DNA of 64,000 nt, from positions 1,054,001 to 1,118,000 of the forward strand of contig JASGHK010000008.1 in assembly GCA_049841135.1 (NCBI GenBank), read 5' to 3'. Below, piece after piece: positions 38,801-48,908 of the stretch. The stretch's first letter is position 1. Every line of letters starts with the position of its first letter. A program made the position numbers and the translations under genes. Source of the stretch: JACRCT01 sp049841135. Lineage in GTDB: Bacteria; Myxococcota; Myxococcia; Myxococcales; UBA5297. Under the pieces are notes generated by a model. The model worked only from the letters and a program-made list of their open reading frames with translations, searched no databases and was not told the DNA's origin.

Positions 38801-40407
38801 TGCCGTTCGCCGTCAGCCGCGCCACCTGCACCGCCAGCCTGCGCGCCGCCGCGAGCAGGAAGTGCCCGCTGCCGCACGCCGGGTCGACGATTGCGAGCCC
38901 GAGCAGCGCCTCCACCGGCTTCTCCGGGTTCTTGGCGATGGTCTCCTTCACCACCGGCTCGAGGGCGCTGTCGAGCAGCACCTGCACCAGGCTGTCCGGC
39001 GTGTAGTAGCTGCCGGTGGTCTTGCGCGCGTTGCCCTTGGTCTGCCCGCCGGTGGCGAACTCGAAGCTGCGCCCGTCCTGCCCGATTTGCGGAACCAGCT
39101 CCAGCAGGCCTTCGTAGACACTGCCCAACTCCTCCGGCCCCATGTCGCGCCAGTTCACGCGCGACAGCCCCGAGTCCTCCTTGAGCCAGCACAGCTTGAA
39201 CATCGCCGTGAGCAGCGCCCGGTTCTCGAGCTTGGCCGCATCGAGGTCGCGGCACTGGTGCTCGGCGAAGAGCCCGGCCAGCGCCGGCAGCCCGAGCTTC
39301 GCCTGGCCCTTGGCCAGCCCCAGGAAGACGATGCGGACCGAGTCCCAGAGGTCGCAGAACCGGTCGTGCGCGCTGCGCCGAACCGACCGCTCGCGCAGGC
39401 GCCGCAGGCCGTAGCCCTCGGCGTACAGCTTCTTCTCCGCCTCGCCCGCGCCGTCCGGGTGGAGCACGCCGCGCTCCTCGGCGGTGATGACGAAGATGAG
39501 CCGGTAGACGAGCCGCAGCAGCTCGTTGAAGTAGTCCTTGGTGGTGAGCGAGCCGTCATGGAGCGCCGAACGCAGCGCCGTGTTCTCGGGATGCGTGAGG
39601 AAGCCCTGCCCGAGCGCGATCAGCGCCTCCTCGACGCCGGAGCGCAGGTGCTCGCGGGCGCGGGTGCCCTCCTCGCGGCCGGCGTTGCGCCAGAATCTCC
39701 AGCGCACACTCCGACACCGGCTGGTCCGGCCGGCCGAAGCGCGTCTCGTGCACCAGCAGCCAGAGCGCGGCGAAGTCGGAGTAGCGCTCCTCGGTGAAGA
39801 TGCGCTCCAGGCTCGCCTCGATCCACGCGGGCCGCGTCAGGCTGGCGTTGTCGCGCAGGATGCGCAGCGTCGCGCCGTCGCACACCAGGCCCCACAGGCT
39901 CCCGGGCTCGGCGTTGAGGTACTCCTGGCACAGGCCGAAGGCGGTGCGGCGGCGGCTCTCGTCCCCGAACTCGGGGGCCGCGACGTCGAGGCCGCCCGCC
40001 GCCGGCGCGATGACCACCGGCACACGCTTGCCCAGGGCGAAGTGGCCGACTGGGTACTGACGTCCTTCGACCACCTGCGGCTCGGCGGAGGGCGCGAGGC
40101 TGGTGAAGCCGAAGACCTCCCGCAGGAGCGCGGTGACGAGCTTCTCCGCGACGACGTGCGGCGCAGCCTTGCTGGAGGCGCCGGCGGCGAAGTCGGCCCA
40201 GTGCGCCTGGGCGACGCGCCAGTACCGGCCGATCTCGTCGCGCAGGTTGAGGCCCTTGGGGACGCGGTAGTCGGCCTCGGCCTGGTCGCCGGCGGTGAGC
40301 TGGGCGACCCGCGCGAGCCAGTCGGGGGAGAGGAGCCCGCCTTCGATGGTCAGCGCTTCGAAGGCGAGCTGTGCCTCGCGCTGCTTGATCTTTCGTCGGG
40401 GTGCCAT
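35832..40407 (-). CDS. Large Eco57I/DrmM-type adenine DNA methyltransferase (one frameshift)
   Basis: About 1524 residues after removing one base in GAATC at 39693-39697. An N-terminal domain of 460 residues precedes the N6-adenine methyltransferase core: TGSYYTPDSLVQVLLDSALE (about 465), motif I VDPACGSGHFLLAAARR (about 508), FGVDLNPMAVELCRVSLWME, and motif IV VVLGNPPWDEL (about 780). The following 500 residues are the target-recognition part. They are encoded by markedly lower-GC DNA (about 36.7-38.0 kb), as if this segment had been exchanged. A 150-residue C-terminal tail replaces the end seen in the fragment at 33581. It begins four bases after the helicase stop and is surely co-transcribed. 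Confidence 0.88.
36478..36641 (-). repeat. 164-bp direct repeat, proximal copy (inside full methyltransferase)
   Basis: Partner of the repeat at 33636-33799. Encodes the VMDTFPIVRKND...DPRVAH stretch of the intact gene. Confidence 0.92.
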
Positions 40408-40411
40408 GGGG

Positions 40412-43201
40412 TCAGTCCGCTCGGGGAAGGAGGACGTAGAGGCCGATGACGTCGGGCGGTAGCAGCGCCTGCACCGAGTAGCTTCCTCGGGCGTCGGCCG
40501 CCTCGCGCACGCGTCGGTGATCGGAGAGGAGCGCCTGGGCGCGCCGCTCGGCGAAGGACGCCAGGTCGGCCTTGCGCGCGTCGTAGAGCTCCAGCGCCTG
40601 GGCCACCATCCGGGCGCGCACCGTCGGGTTGGCGTCGGCGGCCGGAGGTTCGGAGAGCAGCTTGAGCACCTCGTCGCCTTCGAGCAGCGTCGGCGACGAG
40701 CTGCCGGCCCAGCCGAGCGCGGCGGCCTCCTCGACGAGCAGGACCGACGAGCGTCCGGAGCGCGCCGTCACGAGCTGATGGCGCAGCCGGAGCAGCGCCA
40801 CCACGGTCCGCGCCTTCACGTCGCCGGAGATCCAGCAGCCGACGCGGCCCAGGACCGCAGGATCGCCCTCGGCGCCGTCCGCCTCCGGCGAGAGCGAGCG
40901 CTCGAGGAGCGTCTCGGCCAGCACGGTCACGAGCGGGTTGCTGCGCTGGATCGACCGGCACCGCGCGGGCGGCGGATAGGTGAAGGCGAGCTGCAGGGTC
41001 CCGGAGAGCCCCTCGGCCTCGAGCCGCTCGCGCACGTCGCCGGGCAGGCTCGCGAGCGGGGCCTTGTGCGCGCCCTTGCGGCTCATCGCCTCCAGCCCCG
41101 CGCCCAGCCGCGCCAGCGCGCGCCGGGTGAAGCGCTCGACGTCCTCGCGCCCGCCCACCGCGGCGAGCGTCTTGTGCCACTCGGGCAGCACCTCGTCGGG
41201 CTTGAGGCGGCGCTGGGCGAAGATGGTCCGGTTCTTCTTGGCCTTCTCGGCGGCGTCCTTCCACGAGGAGTCGATGGCCTTGGCCTCGACGGTGGTCCCG
41301 AAGTCGAGCACGCGCTGCTTGGGGTCGGCGCGGTGCTTGAGCAGCACCGACTTCATCAGCGCCTGGGTCAGGGTGTGCCCGTCGTCCGGCAGCGGCACCG
41401 GCACCCCCAGCTCCTCGCGGATGGTCTTGGCCTTGCGGAGGATGACCTCCAGCACCGCGCCATCCACCGGGTTGTTCTCGCCGTAGATCAAGGTGGCGCG
41501 GACGACCTTCTTCTCCTGCCCGAACCGGTCGACGCGGCCCTCGCGCTGCTCGTGGCGGGTGGGGTTCCAGGAGAGGTCGTAGTGGACGACGGCGTCGAAG
41601 TGCTCCTGGAGGTTGATGCCCTCGGAGAGGCAGTCGGTGGCGACGAGCAGGTGCTTCTCCGACTCGCCCAGCTCCGCGACCTTCTCCTCGCGCTCGTCGG
41701 CGGTCAGCTCGCCGGTAACGACCTTGACCGTCACGCCCTTGAGCTTGGCGGCGAGGTGGTTGCCCAGGTAGTGCGCGGTGGCGATGTAGCGGCAGAACAC
41801 CACCGGGCTGAAGCCCTCCTCGACGAGCGCGGCGACGTGATCGCTCAGGAGCTTGAGCTTCGGGTCGCCCGACTGGCCGGTGAGCTTCTCGGCCTGGGTG
41901 ATGAGGGCGGCCAGCGCGGGGTCCTTGGCGGCGGCGGGAGGCTCGACGTCGTCCTCGGTCAACGCGTCGGGCTGGCCGTCGAAGACGCTCTCCTCGAGCC
42001 GCTCCTGCGCGGAGTCGTCGCCGGGCTCGGCGTAGGTGTGCAGCGCCTGCATCGCCGCCGCCGGGCTCGAGGCCACGCAGCGCATCAGCGCGAGGGTGCC
42101 CCAGAAGTTGAGGCGCTGGCGCCGCTCGTCGCCGGCCGCGGAGTCGACCTTGGCGGCGCAGTAGTCGAGCACCGCCTCGAAGAAGTGCTCCCAGGCGCCG
42201 GTGAGCCGGTAGGTCAGCTCCTTGGTCTCGCGCCGCGGGAAGAGGTTGCCCTCGTGCCACTCGTCGATGTCCGGCCGGCGGCGCTGGACGAAGTGCCGCG
42301 AGAGGCGATCGCGCAGCTTGTCGCGCCCGGCGCCCGAGGCCTCCTCCAGGCCCCGGAAGTCCTCGTGCAGCAAGCCGAGGAGCCGGAAGAACGCCGCCTC
42401 GTCGCCGCTGTGGGGTGTGGCGGTGAGCAGCACCAGGTGGCGCGTGGGCTTCTTCGACAGCTCCTGGAGCAGCTCGTAGCGCTGGTGCCGTCCGCCGGTG
42501 GTGGAGGCGCAGGCGTGGGCCTCGTCGACGATCACGAAGTCCGGGCAGCTCTGGAGCATCATGTCGCGCCGGCTCTGCTTCTTGATGTAGTCGAGGCTGA
42601 TGACGCTGATGGGGAAGGCGTTGAAGAGGCTCTCGCCCGGCGGCAGCCCCTTCTCGATGCGCGCGGCGGTCGCGGCGGTGATCGGCGCGGCGTGCAGGTG
42701 GAAGCGGTTCTCCAGCTCGGTCACCCACTGGTCGACGAGGTGCGGCGGGCAGAGCACCGCCAGGCGGTCGATGTCCCCGCGGTCGAGCAGCTCGCGCGCG
42801 ATGAGCCCGGCCTCGATGGTCTTGCCGATGCCGACGTCGTCGGCGATGAGCAGCCGGACGGGATCGAGCTTGAGCGCCATCAGGAGCGGCACGAGCTGGT
42901 AGGCGCGCGGCTCGACGGAGATCTGCCCGAAGCCGCGGAAGGGGCCGGCGCCGCGGCGCAGCGAGAGCAGCAGCGCGTCGCGCAGGAGCAGCGCGCCGTC
43001 GTGGCTCGCCTTCTGCTCGGGCTTGGGCAGCGGGAAGCTGGCGTCGGTGACCGGCTGCAGCTCGAGCGGCACGTGGAGCAGCGAGACGTCTTCCTCGGAG
43101 CCGGAGAGCGGACGGAGGCGCAGCGTCTGCGCGTCGCTGCCGGTCAGGACGATCCACTCCCGGCCGCGAGCGCGGACGAGGCTTCCTGGACTGTAGGTCA
43201 T
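40412..43201 (-). CDS. SNF2-family helicase, DrmD-like
   Basis: 929 residues, intact. Helicase motifs in order: Q/I region ADDVGIGKTIEAGLIARELL (Walker A, about 117), VIVDEAHACAST (DEAH box, about 228), LLTATPHSGDEAAFF (motif III), VVFCRYIATAHYL (motif IV), VATDCLSEGINLQ (motif V) and RHEQREGRVDRFGQEKKV (motif VI, about 555). The N-terminal 90 residues include a small beta domain (SLVRARGREWIVLTGSDAQT), and 300 residues follow the helicase core. A SNF2 helicase directly upstream of a large adenine methyltransferase is the arrangement of DrmD and DrmM in class 1 DISARM. GGAG precedes the ATG. First gene of the island operon. Confidence 0.9.
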   Translation of the reverse strand: MTYSPGSLVRARGREWIVLTGSDAQTLRLRPLSGSEEDVSLLHVPLELQPVTDASFPLPKPEQKASHDGALLLRDALLLSLRRGAGPFRGFGQISVEPRAYQLVPLLMALKLDPVRLLIADDVGIGKTIEAGLIARELLDRGDIDRLAVLCPPHLVDQWVTELENRFHLHAAPITAATAARIEKGLPPGESLFNAFPISVISLDYIKKQSRRDMMLQSCPDFVIVDEAHACASTTGGRHQRYELLQELSKKPTRHLVLLTATPHSGDEAAFFRLLGLLHEDFRGLEEASGAGRDKLRDRLSRHFVQRRRPDIDEWHEGNLFPRRETKELTYRLTGAWEHFFEAVLDYCAAKVDSAAGDERRQRLNFWGTLALMRCVASSPAAAMQALHTYAEPGDDSAQERLEESVFDGQPDALTEDDVEPPAAAKDPALAALITQAEKLTGQSGDPKLKLLSDHVAALVEEGFSPVVFCRYIATAHYLGNHLAAKLKGVTVKVVTGELTADEREEKVAELGESEKHLLVATDCLSEGINLQEHFDAVVHYDLSWNPTRHEQREGRVDRFGQEKKVVRATLIYGENNPVDGAVLEVILRKAKTIREELGVPVPLPDDGHTLTQALMKSVLLKHRADPKQRVLDFGTTVEAKAIDSSWKDAAEKAKKNRTIFAQRRLKPDEVLPEWHKTLAAVGGREDVERFTRRALARLGAGLEAMSRKGAHKAPLASLPGDVRERLEAEGLSGTLQLAFTYPPPARCRSIQRSNPLVTVLAETLLERSLSPEADGAEGDPAVLGRVGCWISGDVKARTVVALLRLRHQLVTARSGRSSVLLVEEAAALGWAGSSSPTLLEGDEVLKLLSEPPAADANPTVRARMVAQALELYDARKADLASFAERRAQALLSDHRRVREAADARGSYSVQALLPPDVIGLYVLLPRAD

Positions 43202-43509
43202 GATGGCTCCACACCTCGGGGGCTGGTGGAGGCTACACCAAGCCGATGAGCAGCTTGCGTTTGACGAACGTGCTGAGTGTGCCGGCGGCCGCAGACATCA
43301 GGACCGCGTACGCTCGCCGGCGTTCCTGCCGCTCGATTCCGCAGCCGTGGCGCTCGGCCCGCCATTCGCCGGAGTTGCCGGACGGCCGTACTGGGTGCCC
43401 TTCGGGAGGGTGAACCCGTCGGAGCGCAGGCCGCACTTCGCTGACCCGCGCAGCTCGTGGGCTAGCGAAGACCGGTCTTGGCGGACGGGAGTCGAGGAGC
43501 CCGTCAGAC
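43202..43509. other. Intergenic region upstream of the island operon
   Basis: 308 bases between the lipoprotein stop and the helicase start, both on the minus strand. It should contain the island promoter, but no clear -35/-10 pair is seen. Open frames in both directions have no plausible product. Confidence 0.35.
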
Positions 43510-46162
43510 CTATTGGCAGGTTTGGCTGACGCAGACGCTGGTGCCTCCACACGGCTTCTGGTCGCAGTCGGCGTCCCGGCAGTCGGTATCGCCGTCGTAG
43601 TCGTCGTCGTTCCCGTCGGCGCAGTTCTTCTCGCCGCCCGTGCACCGGTATCCCGTGGCGCTGCAGGTCCCGCCGTTGGCGCAGGGCTGGGAAGTGCAGT
43701 CCTTGTCCTGGCAATCGGTCTGGCCGTCGAAGTCGTCGTCCCGGCCGTTGGCGCAATCCGCGGCCTTTTCTCCTCCGTCGCATCGCCCGAGCGAGGAGCA
43801 CACGCCGTTGTTCATGCAAGGCGTGGAGGTCAGGCAGGCGCTCGTATCCTGGCAGTCGATTCTTGCCGTTGCCGTCGTTGTCCCGACCGTCGGCGCAGGT
43901 CTCGCTCGCAGCCGTGCAGGCCGGGTTATCGGCGCAGTCTTCGTCCTGGCAGTCGACGAGGTGGTCTCCGTCGTCGTCAAGCTGGTCGCTGCAATTGGTC
44001 TCACCGCCTGCGCAGTTGCCCTTCGCGTCGCACCGCGCGCTGGTCCCGCTGCCGCACGGCTGGTTCAGGCACACTCCGCGGTCGGCGCAGTCGATGAGCC
44101 CGTTGGAGTCGTCATCCGCCGCGTTGTTGCACAGCTCCACCTTGCACTGGGGCAAGGCGGCGCAGGACGTGTCGGCGCAGTCCGTGAGCCCGTCTCCGTT
44201 GTTGTCCAGGCCGTCGCTGCAGGCATCGGGCACGCAGTCTTGCGCCGCAGGGATGTTGAGCGACCGTGCCTCGGTGTATCCGCCCCACGCGAGGTGGGGC
44301 TCCGGCGCCGCCTTCTGGACGACGAGCTGCAGCTGGTACGCCGAGCTCCAGTCGGCGGCGAGCATGATGGGCAGCTGCAGCGGGACCTCGGGGCCGAGAG
44401 GCGAGCCTTGGGACCCGAGCAGCGTGACGCGATAGAGGAGCTCCGACGAGGGCACTGCCAGCGTGATCCTCCTCGCCCCCTCGGCGCTACAGACGGACTC
44501 GATGCCCTGCGTGTCGTCCCAAGGCGGGGCCGCGAAGACCGGGATGTCCGGCACGCCGACGGTCCGCACCACCGACCCCTCCAGGAAGGTCACCATGGCG
44601 TGAACCGTCGTGACGTTGGAGAGGCGCGACCGGAACGTCGGAACCGGGTCGTCTTGGAGGCCGAGGTCGGTACCGAAGGTGGGGGTGAACGCGCGGGCGC
44701 TCAACACCTTGGCGTGGTTGGAGCGCACGGTCATCTCGACCCCGGAGATACCGAAGCTGCCGCGCACTTCGCGCGCCTGCACGAGGAAGGGCACGTTGGA
44801 GACGCGCACCGTCACGGTCTGCGAGGGGGCCGTCGCCCGGACCAGCGGCCCCGTCCCGAAGACACGGCTCGAGGCATCGCCGAAGCCGAACAGCCCGTTC
44901 GAGTCGGAGTCCAGCCACGCGCCGACCTCGTACTCGAAGCCCGCCTGCACGGACACGAGCACCTTGCCCGAAGGATCCGTGCTCGAGGCCGCGAAGAGGC
45001 GCCCATCCAGCGTCCGCCGGGCGAAGGCCCAGACCCTGCCCAGCGTCATCCCGGGGTCGCTCGTGACGTGCAGCTCGAGCTCGGCGTCCAGGGGAATCGG
45101 CGGAGGAGGGGCGATGGTCAGGGCTTGGCCGTTCGCTTCGATCTTCATGGGCTTGGCGGCATCGACGTCGAGGGCCGCGAACAGGAAGGCGAGGGGCGGG
45201 TCGAGCGTGACGGTCTTCTCGACGCCGCTCTGCGCCGTGTAAGTGAAGCGGTAGCTCGTCCCGGCCTCCAAAGTCCGGTTGGCCAGCTCTTCGAGCTTGG
45301 TCTTGAGCGGTGGGAAGTCGAGGAGCACCTCGCCTGGATCTCCGCCCAGACTGGCCTCCATGACGGCGGTCGGAAACGCGGCGGTGCCCGACAACGTCGC
45401 GAGCGTGAGCGCCAGGCTGGTGCTCGCCGCAATCGGGTCGGAGGCGTGGGGACGACCGAGCCCCGGGCTATCCTGGAACGCGAGGAAGTGGGCGTTATTC
45501 ATGTCGAGCTGGGGACTGTGCAACCGCAGCGTCACGCTCTTGCCCGAGCCGGACGGCGCGGGGACCGAAGCCGAGAACTCGTTGCCGGGCTGCGACGAGG
45601 TCACGTACACCCGGCCACCGTTCGGCTGGACGCCATTGACGACGATCGAAGGCGAGAGGGGCTCGATGAGCCTGAGCACCCAGATCGTTGCCTGTCCCGT
45701 CCCGCCGGTCGCCGGGCACGACACGCTGACCGTGCAGGGCTGGCCGTCGACGAGCTGAGACGCGGGCGCCGTGAGGAGGCCCTGGGAGAGCGTGACGCTC
45801 ATCTGGGCACAGAACTCCTCCAAGCTCCATTCGGGGGCCGCGCAGTCGCGAACCGAGAGCGCCAAGGACTCTCCGTTGAAGATGGCACCCACGACCGGGT
45901 CCACGCTGAGCGTGGGACCTGCTCCGCCGTCCGGCCCGGCATCGGTTTCCGGGACCGCCCCGCCGTCCGGCCCGGCGTCGGTTTCCGGGACCGCCCCGCC
46001 GTCCGCCCCGGCGTCCGGATTGGCATCGTGAGCAGCGTCGCCGGGAGGCGTTACGCCGCCGTCAGAAGAGCCGGCGGGCGCGACGAGGTCGTCGAACTTG
46101 AGGAGCGCGGTGCAGCCACTGGCGCAGGTGACGGCGAAGAGGAGTGCCAGGAGTCGATGCAT
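43510..46162 (-). CDS. Lipoprotein with C-terminal Asp/Cys-rich calcium-type repeats (one frameshift)
   Basis: About 883 residues after removing one base in GATTC at 43858-43862. The signal peptide ends at the lipobox CASGC. A spacer of repeated TDAGPDGGAVPE units (about 55-85, encoded by 36-bp DNA repeats) leads to a 550-residue beta-rich region. The last 220 residues are repeats of the form CxDGxDNDxDGxxDCxDxxC: DACSDGLDNNGDGLTDCADT, LCNNAADDDSNGLIDCADRG, NCSDQLDDDGDHLVDCQDED and three more. Such repeats are typical of myxobacterial surface proteins and probably bind calcium while disulfide-bonded. It lies two bases after the TolB-like gene and so forms an operon with it. Confidence 0.8.
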
Positions 46163-46164
46163 GG

Positions 46165-47100
46165 TTAGAACCCTCCCGTGACGAGCATCGCCGCGCCGCC
46201 AGGAATGGGCCCGGCCGTGACGACTGGTTGGGCCGGCGCCGGCGCATCGCCCCCGATAATGGTGAGGACCAGCCCCACGCCCAGGGCCACAGCCCCGGCG
46301 CCGTACAGGACGTCCGCGGCCAGGGCCTGGGTCTTTCCCGCGCTCCGCGCCGACTCGAAGTCGGCGAGGTTCGCCGTCGACTTCGCCTTGTCGTAGTTCC
46401 CCAACGACAGGATCCCGCAGACCCCACCGCCGATGAGCGCCGCCGCCCCCACCGCGTCGAGCGCGATACCCGCGGTCCGTATCGTGGACATCCGCTGGGG
46501 GGCGGCCGCGACCTGCACCGTCGCGCTCGCTGGCTTCGCGGCGTCAGGCTTGGGACCCGTCTTCGGCTCCGGTTGGGCGACGGCCGGGGAGGAGCCGTCG
46601 GGCCGGGCCGAGTCAGCCTTGGGGGCGATGGCCGAGAGCGCCTCGGTGGTGGCCGTTTGCGCAAGGTCGATGAGTTCTTTGAGCTTCTCGGTCCGCTGGG
46701 TGACCCGATTCGCCGCCTGGCTGTGGACGACGTCGAGCAGGGTCATGGAGAGCAGCCAGACGCCGCCGATCTCCGAGACCTCGGTCGAGAGCAGGTAGTC
46801 GACGCCCAGCGCGCCGCCGAGCTCCGCCAGGCAGGAGCTTTCGGCGCACCCCAGGAGCTGCTTCTGCTTCTCGAACCCCATGAGCGCCGAGAGGTCGGCG
46901 CCGGCGTACACCTTGAACGGCCCCTTCGCCGCCTCGGAGGCCACCAGGGTCGAGAGCCCCTGGACCGTCTTGGGGTCGAAGGCTCCGACCGCGCGGACGT
47001 CGAGCACGGCGATCTTCACGCGCTTGACGGGCGCCGCGGCGTGCGCCACCGCGGGCAGCAGCAGCGCGAGCGCGAGGAGGAGGAGAAATCGGCTGGGCAC
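46165..47100 (-). CDS. Exported protein with TolB-like N-terminal domain and two membrane helices
   Basis: 311 residues from the GTG at 47098-47100, which has GAGG seven bases upstream. No ATG start would include the whole signal peptide (VPSRFLLLLALALLLPAVAHA). The first domain, VKIAVLDVRAVGAFDPKTVQ to EVSEIGGVWLLSMTLLDV, resembles the TolB N-terminal/CsgG-like fold, with a Cys pair in LGCAESSCLAELG. A Pro/Ala/Lys-rich linker follows, then two hydrophobic segments (AGIALDAVGAAALIGGGVCG and ADVLYGAGAVALGVGLVLTI). Proteins of this plan are frequent in Myxococcota but their role is unknown. The lipoprotein gene follows two bases after its stop. Confidence 0.7.
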   Translation of the reverse strand: MPSRFLLLLALALLLPAVAHAAAPVKRVKIAVLDVRAVGAFDPKTVQGLSTLVASEAAKGPFKVYAGADLSALMGFEKQKQLLGCAESSCLAELGGALGVDYLLSTEVSEIGGVWLLSMTLLDVVHSQAANRVTQRTEKLKELIDLAQTATTEALSAIAPKADSARPDGSSPAVAQPEPKTGPKPDAAKPASATVQVAAAPQRMSTIRTAGIALDAVGAAALIGGGVCGILSLGNYDKAKSTANLADFESARSAGKTQALAADVLYGAGAVALGVGLVLTIIGGDAPAPAQPVVTAGPIPGGAAMLVTGGF

Positions 47101-47428
47101 GATGGACCTCGGCGAAGGGTGCGCCGCATTCAAGCAACCGCTCGCCGGTACGGTCAATTGGTGAGGGCTGGGAGGGGAAGAAGCGGGCGGAACGCGCGGG
47201 ACGCCCGCTCTCACCGAGGCAGCATCCCGAAGCAAGTGGTGAAGGCGCCTAGGAAGAGTGAAGCGGGTAGAGGCAGCGAGCACCGAAACGTGAAGGCCGG
47301 CGAGGCCCGATGCCGCGCCGCCCCTCGACCTGGCCGTGAGGATTGACCTTGCCGAGGCGCGGCCACCAGAGCTGCGTCCGTCCATCGTCGGTAGAGTGAA
47401 GTGCAAAGAGACTCGGGTCCGCCGGCGG
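47101..47428. other. Non-coding stretch
   Basis: No gene, terminator or repeat recognised between the TolB-like gene start and the gene fragment at 47429. Confidence 0.4.
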
Positions 47429-47590
47429 TCAGTCGGCAGCAGGCGGGTCGAGGCCGTCGAAGTCCGAGTGCTGCTGGCATGCAAAGCGCTGCTCCACACC
47501 GCGGGCCTTCGCGAACTCCAGTGGAGCTGACCTCAGCCCGAGGCGCGCAAGGGTAGCGCGCATCGTCTCGGCCTCGGTGACGAGCTCGCG
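47429..47590 (-). pseudogene. C-terminal gene fragment, possibly a transposase remnant
   Basis: A short open frame of 53 codons without a start, bounded upstream by an in-frame TAG. It reads RELVTEAETMRATLARLGLR, then SAPLEFAKARGVEQRFACQQ and ends HSDFDGLDPPAAD. The 'RLGLxxAPxxxAxARxP' tail style recalls the C-termini of some IS-type transposases, but the match is weak and by eye. It is too regular in composition to be chance sequence of this GC content. Confidence 0.35.
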
Positions 47591-47929
47591 CTATCCTCGA
47601 CGCCTCAATCAAATCTGCGGCAGGCCTTGAGCCCTCAGCGTTGGGGCGATCATCCGCGACGACGGCGCCGCCGAGGGCCTCCACCGCTGAGCCCTCAGCG
47701 TTGGGGCGATCATCCGCGACGACGGCGCCGCCGAGGGCCTCCACCGCTGAGCCCTCAGCGTTGGGGCGATCATCCACGACGACGGCGCCGCTGAGGGCCT
47801 CCACCGCTGAGCCCTCAGCGTTGGGGCGATCATCCACGACGGCGCCGCTGAGGGCCTCCAGCGCTGAGCCCTCAGCGGTTGAGGCCCTCAGCCCCGAGCC
47901 AGGCCCGGCAGACAGCGCGCGACCCTCGA
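47591..47929. repeat. 60-bp tandem repeat array
   Basis: From about 47632 to 47890: three full 60-bp units, one of 57 bp and partial units. Each starts TTGGGGCGATCATCCRCGAC and contains the perfect palindrome GCTGAGCCCTCAGC. Being a multiple of three, the unit leaves frames open in both strands. It ends 40 bases before the stop of the next minus-strand gene. Confidence 0.88.
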
Positions 47930-48595
47930 CTACCCATTCCGGAGCATCTGCTGCAGGCGCTCCAGCTCCGACTCCTGGAGGTTGTCGATCTGGGCGACGG
48001 CGGAGCGGCCGCGCCGCACGACGTTGACGCGGACGTGGCTCTCCGCACCGAAGAGGCCGCTGAGCGCCTCGTTGAGCCTCCGGGCCGCGGACTCGAGCTC
48101 CGCCGATACCGCCGACTTCGGTTTGCTGCTCCGCAGCGCCTCCTCGAGCTCCATCGTCGTGCACTCGCTGAACTTCTTGTTCAGCGTCGTGCCGTCCTTC
48201 TGGACCACCTCGATGGCGACCTGGCCCGGATTCGAGAGATCGTCGATGCCAGCCGCCGCGGCCCAGGTGAGCAGGTGCGAGAGCTTGTGGCAGGTGTGCT
48301 CGGTGGCCTGCTCCACCGTGAAGCGGCTGGAGACGGTGAGCCACATCCTGAGCGAGGCCTCCGACGGCTCGTTCTGGAGCACCTTCTCCACGTACTCCGA
48401 CGCGGAGGCGTACCCCTTCTCCTTGTAGAGCTGGAAGCGCACGAGGTTGCCGAAGCGCAGGCCCATCTCGTGGTGCGCCCGCTCGCTCGTGCCGCGTGCC
48501 GCGACCAGCGCCTGGTGCTCCGTGTCGTAGGTCATCCCGGCTGGCGGCGCGGGCACTTCGGCGGCGTTCTTCTCGGACTTCTCGACGGTGGGCAT
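47930..48595 (-). CDS. Hypothetical cytoplasmic protein
   Basis: 221 residues, family not recognised. A helical N-terminal half (ALVAARGTSERAHHEMGLRF, YASASEYVEKVLQNEPSEAS) is followed by SRFTVEQATEHTCHKLSHLL and by IEVVQKDGTTLNKKFSECTT, then a basic segment SHVRVNVVRRGRSAVAQIDN and a helical end. The first 120 residues could form a helix-turn-helix of the kind found in plasmid or phage DNA-binding proteins, but no known motif is complete. GGGGGAGAACG precedes the ATG. It stands alone. Confidence 0.65.
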   Translation of the reverse strand: MPTVEKSEKNAAEVPAPPAGMTYDTEHQALVAARGTSERAHHEMGLRFGNLVRFQLYKEKGYASASEYVEKVLQNEPSEASLRMWLTVSSRFTVEQATEHTCHKLSHLLTWAAAAGIDDLSNPGQVAIEVVQKDGTTLNKKFSECTTMELEEALRSSKPKSAVSAELESAARRLNEALSGLFGAESHVRVNVVRRGRSAVAQIDNLQESELERLQQMLRNG

Positions 48596-48908
48596 CGTTC
48601 TCCCCCTGGATTCAGGCGGCCAGGACTGGCCGCGTGTGCGGCGCCATTACACTTCAAGTCGGGGCCGCTCGCCAACCCGGGAGCATCTCAGCGGCGACGG
48701 CCTCGAGGCAGAGAGCCGGGTCCCATCCCCTCTGCAAACCACGTCGGGTCGCCGGCCTCGTGTTCTAGGCCTCCTGACTTCCCCTGGCCTCAGCGCCCGC
48801 AGGATTGGTCGTACGGTGGGGTCGTTCAGCAAGGTTGCCGGCACGAGGCCGGCGATCCGAGGGGCTCGCCTCGCTTGAAGGGGAACTCGGGAGGCTCGGT
48901 GCTCGGCC
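48596..48908. other. Intergenic region with a 14-bp inverted repeat
   Basis: TCGCCGGCCTCGTG (48749-48762) and CACGAGGCCGGCGA (48842-48855) are perfect reverse complements 79 bases apart. They could form a stem after the DUF1998 helicase stop, or be the ends of a small decayed element. Nothing else is recognised. Confidence 0.5.

Noticed and set aside
43233..43550. Short minus-strand gene between the lipoprotein and the SNF2 helicase
   Set aside because: No ribosome site, Arg/Pro-rich random composition, and overlap with the end of the lipoprotein gene.
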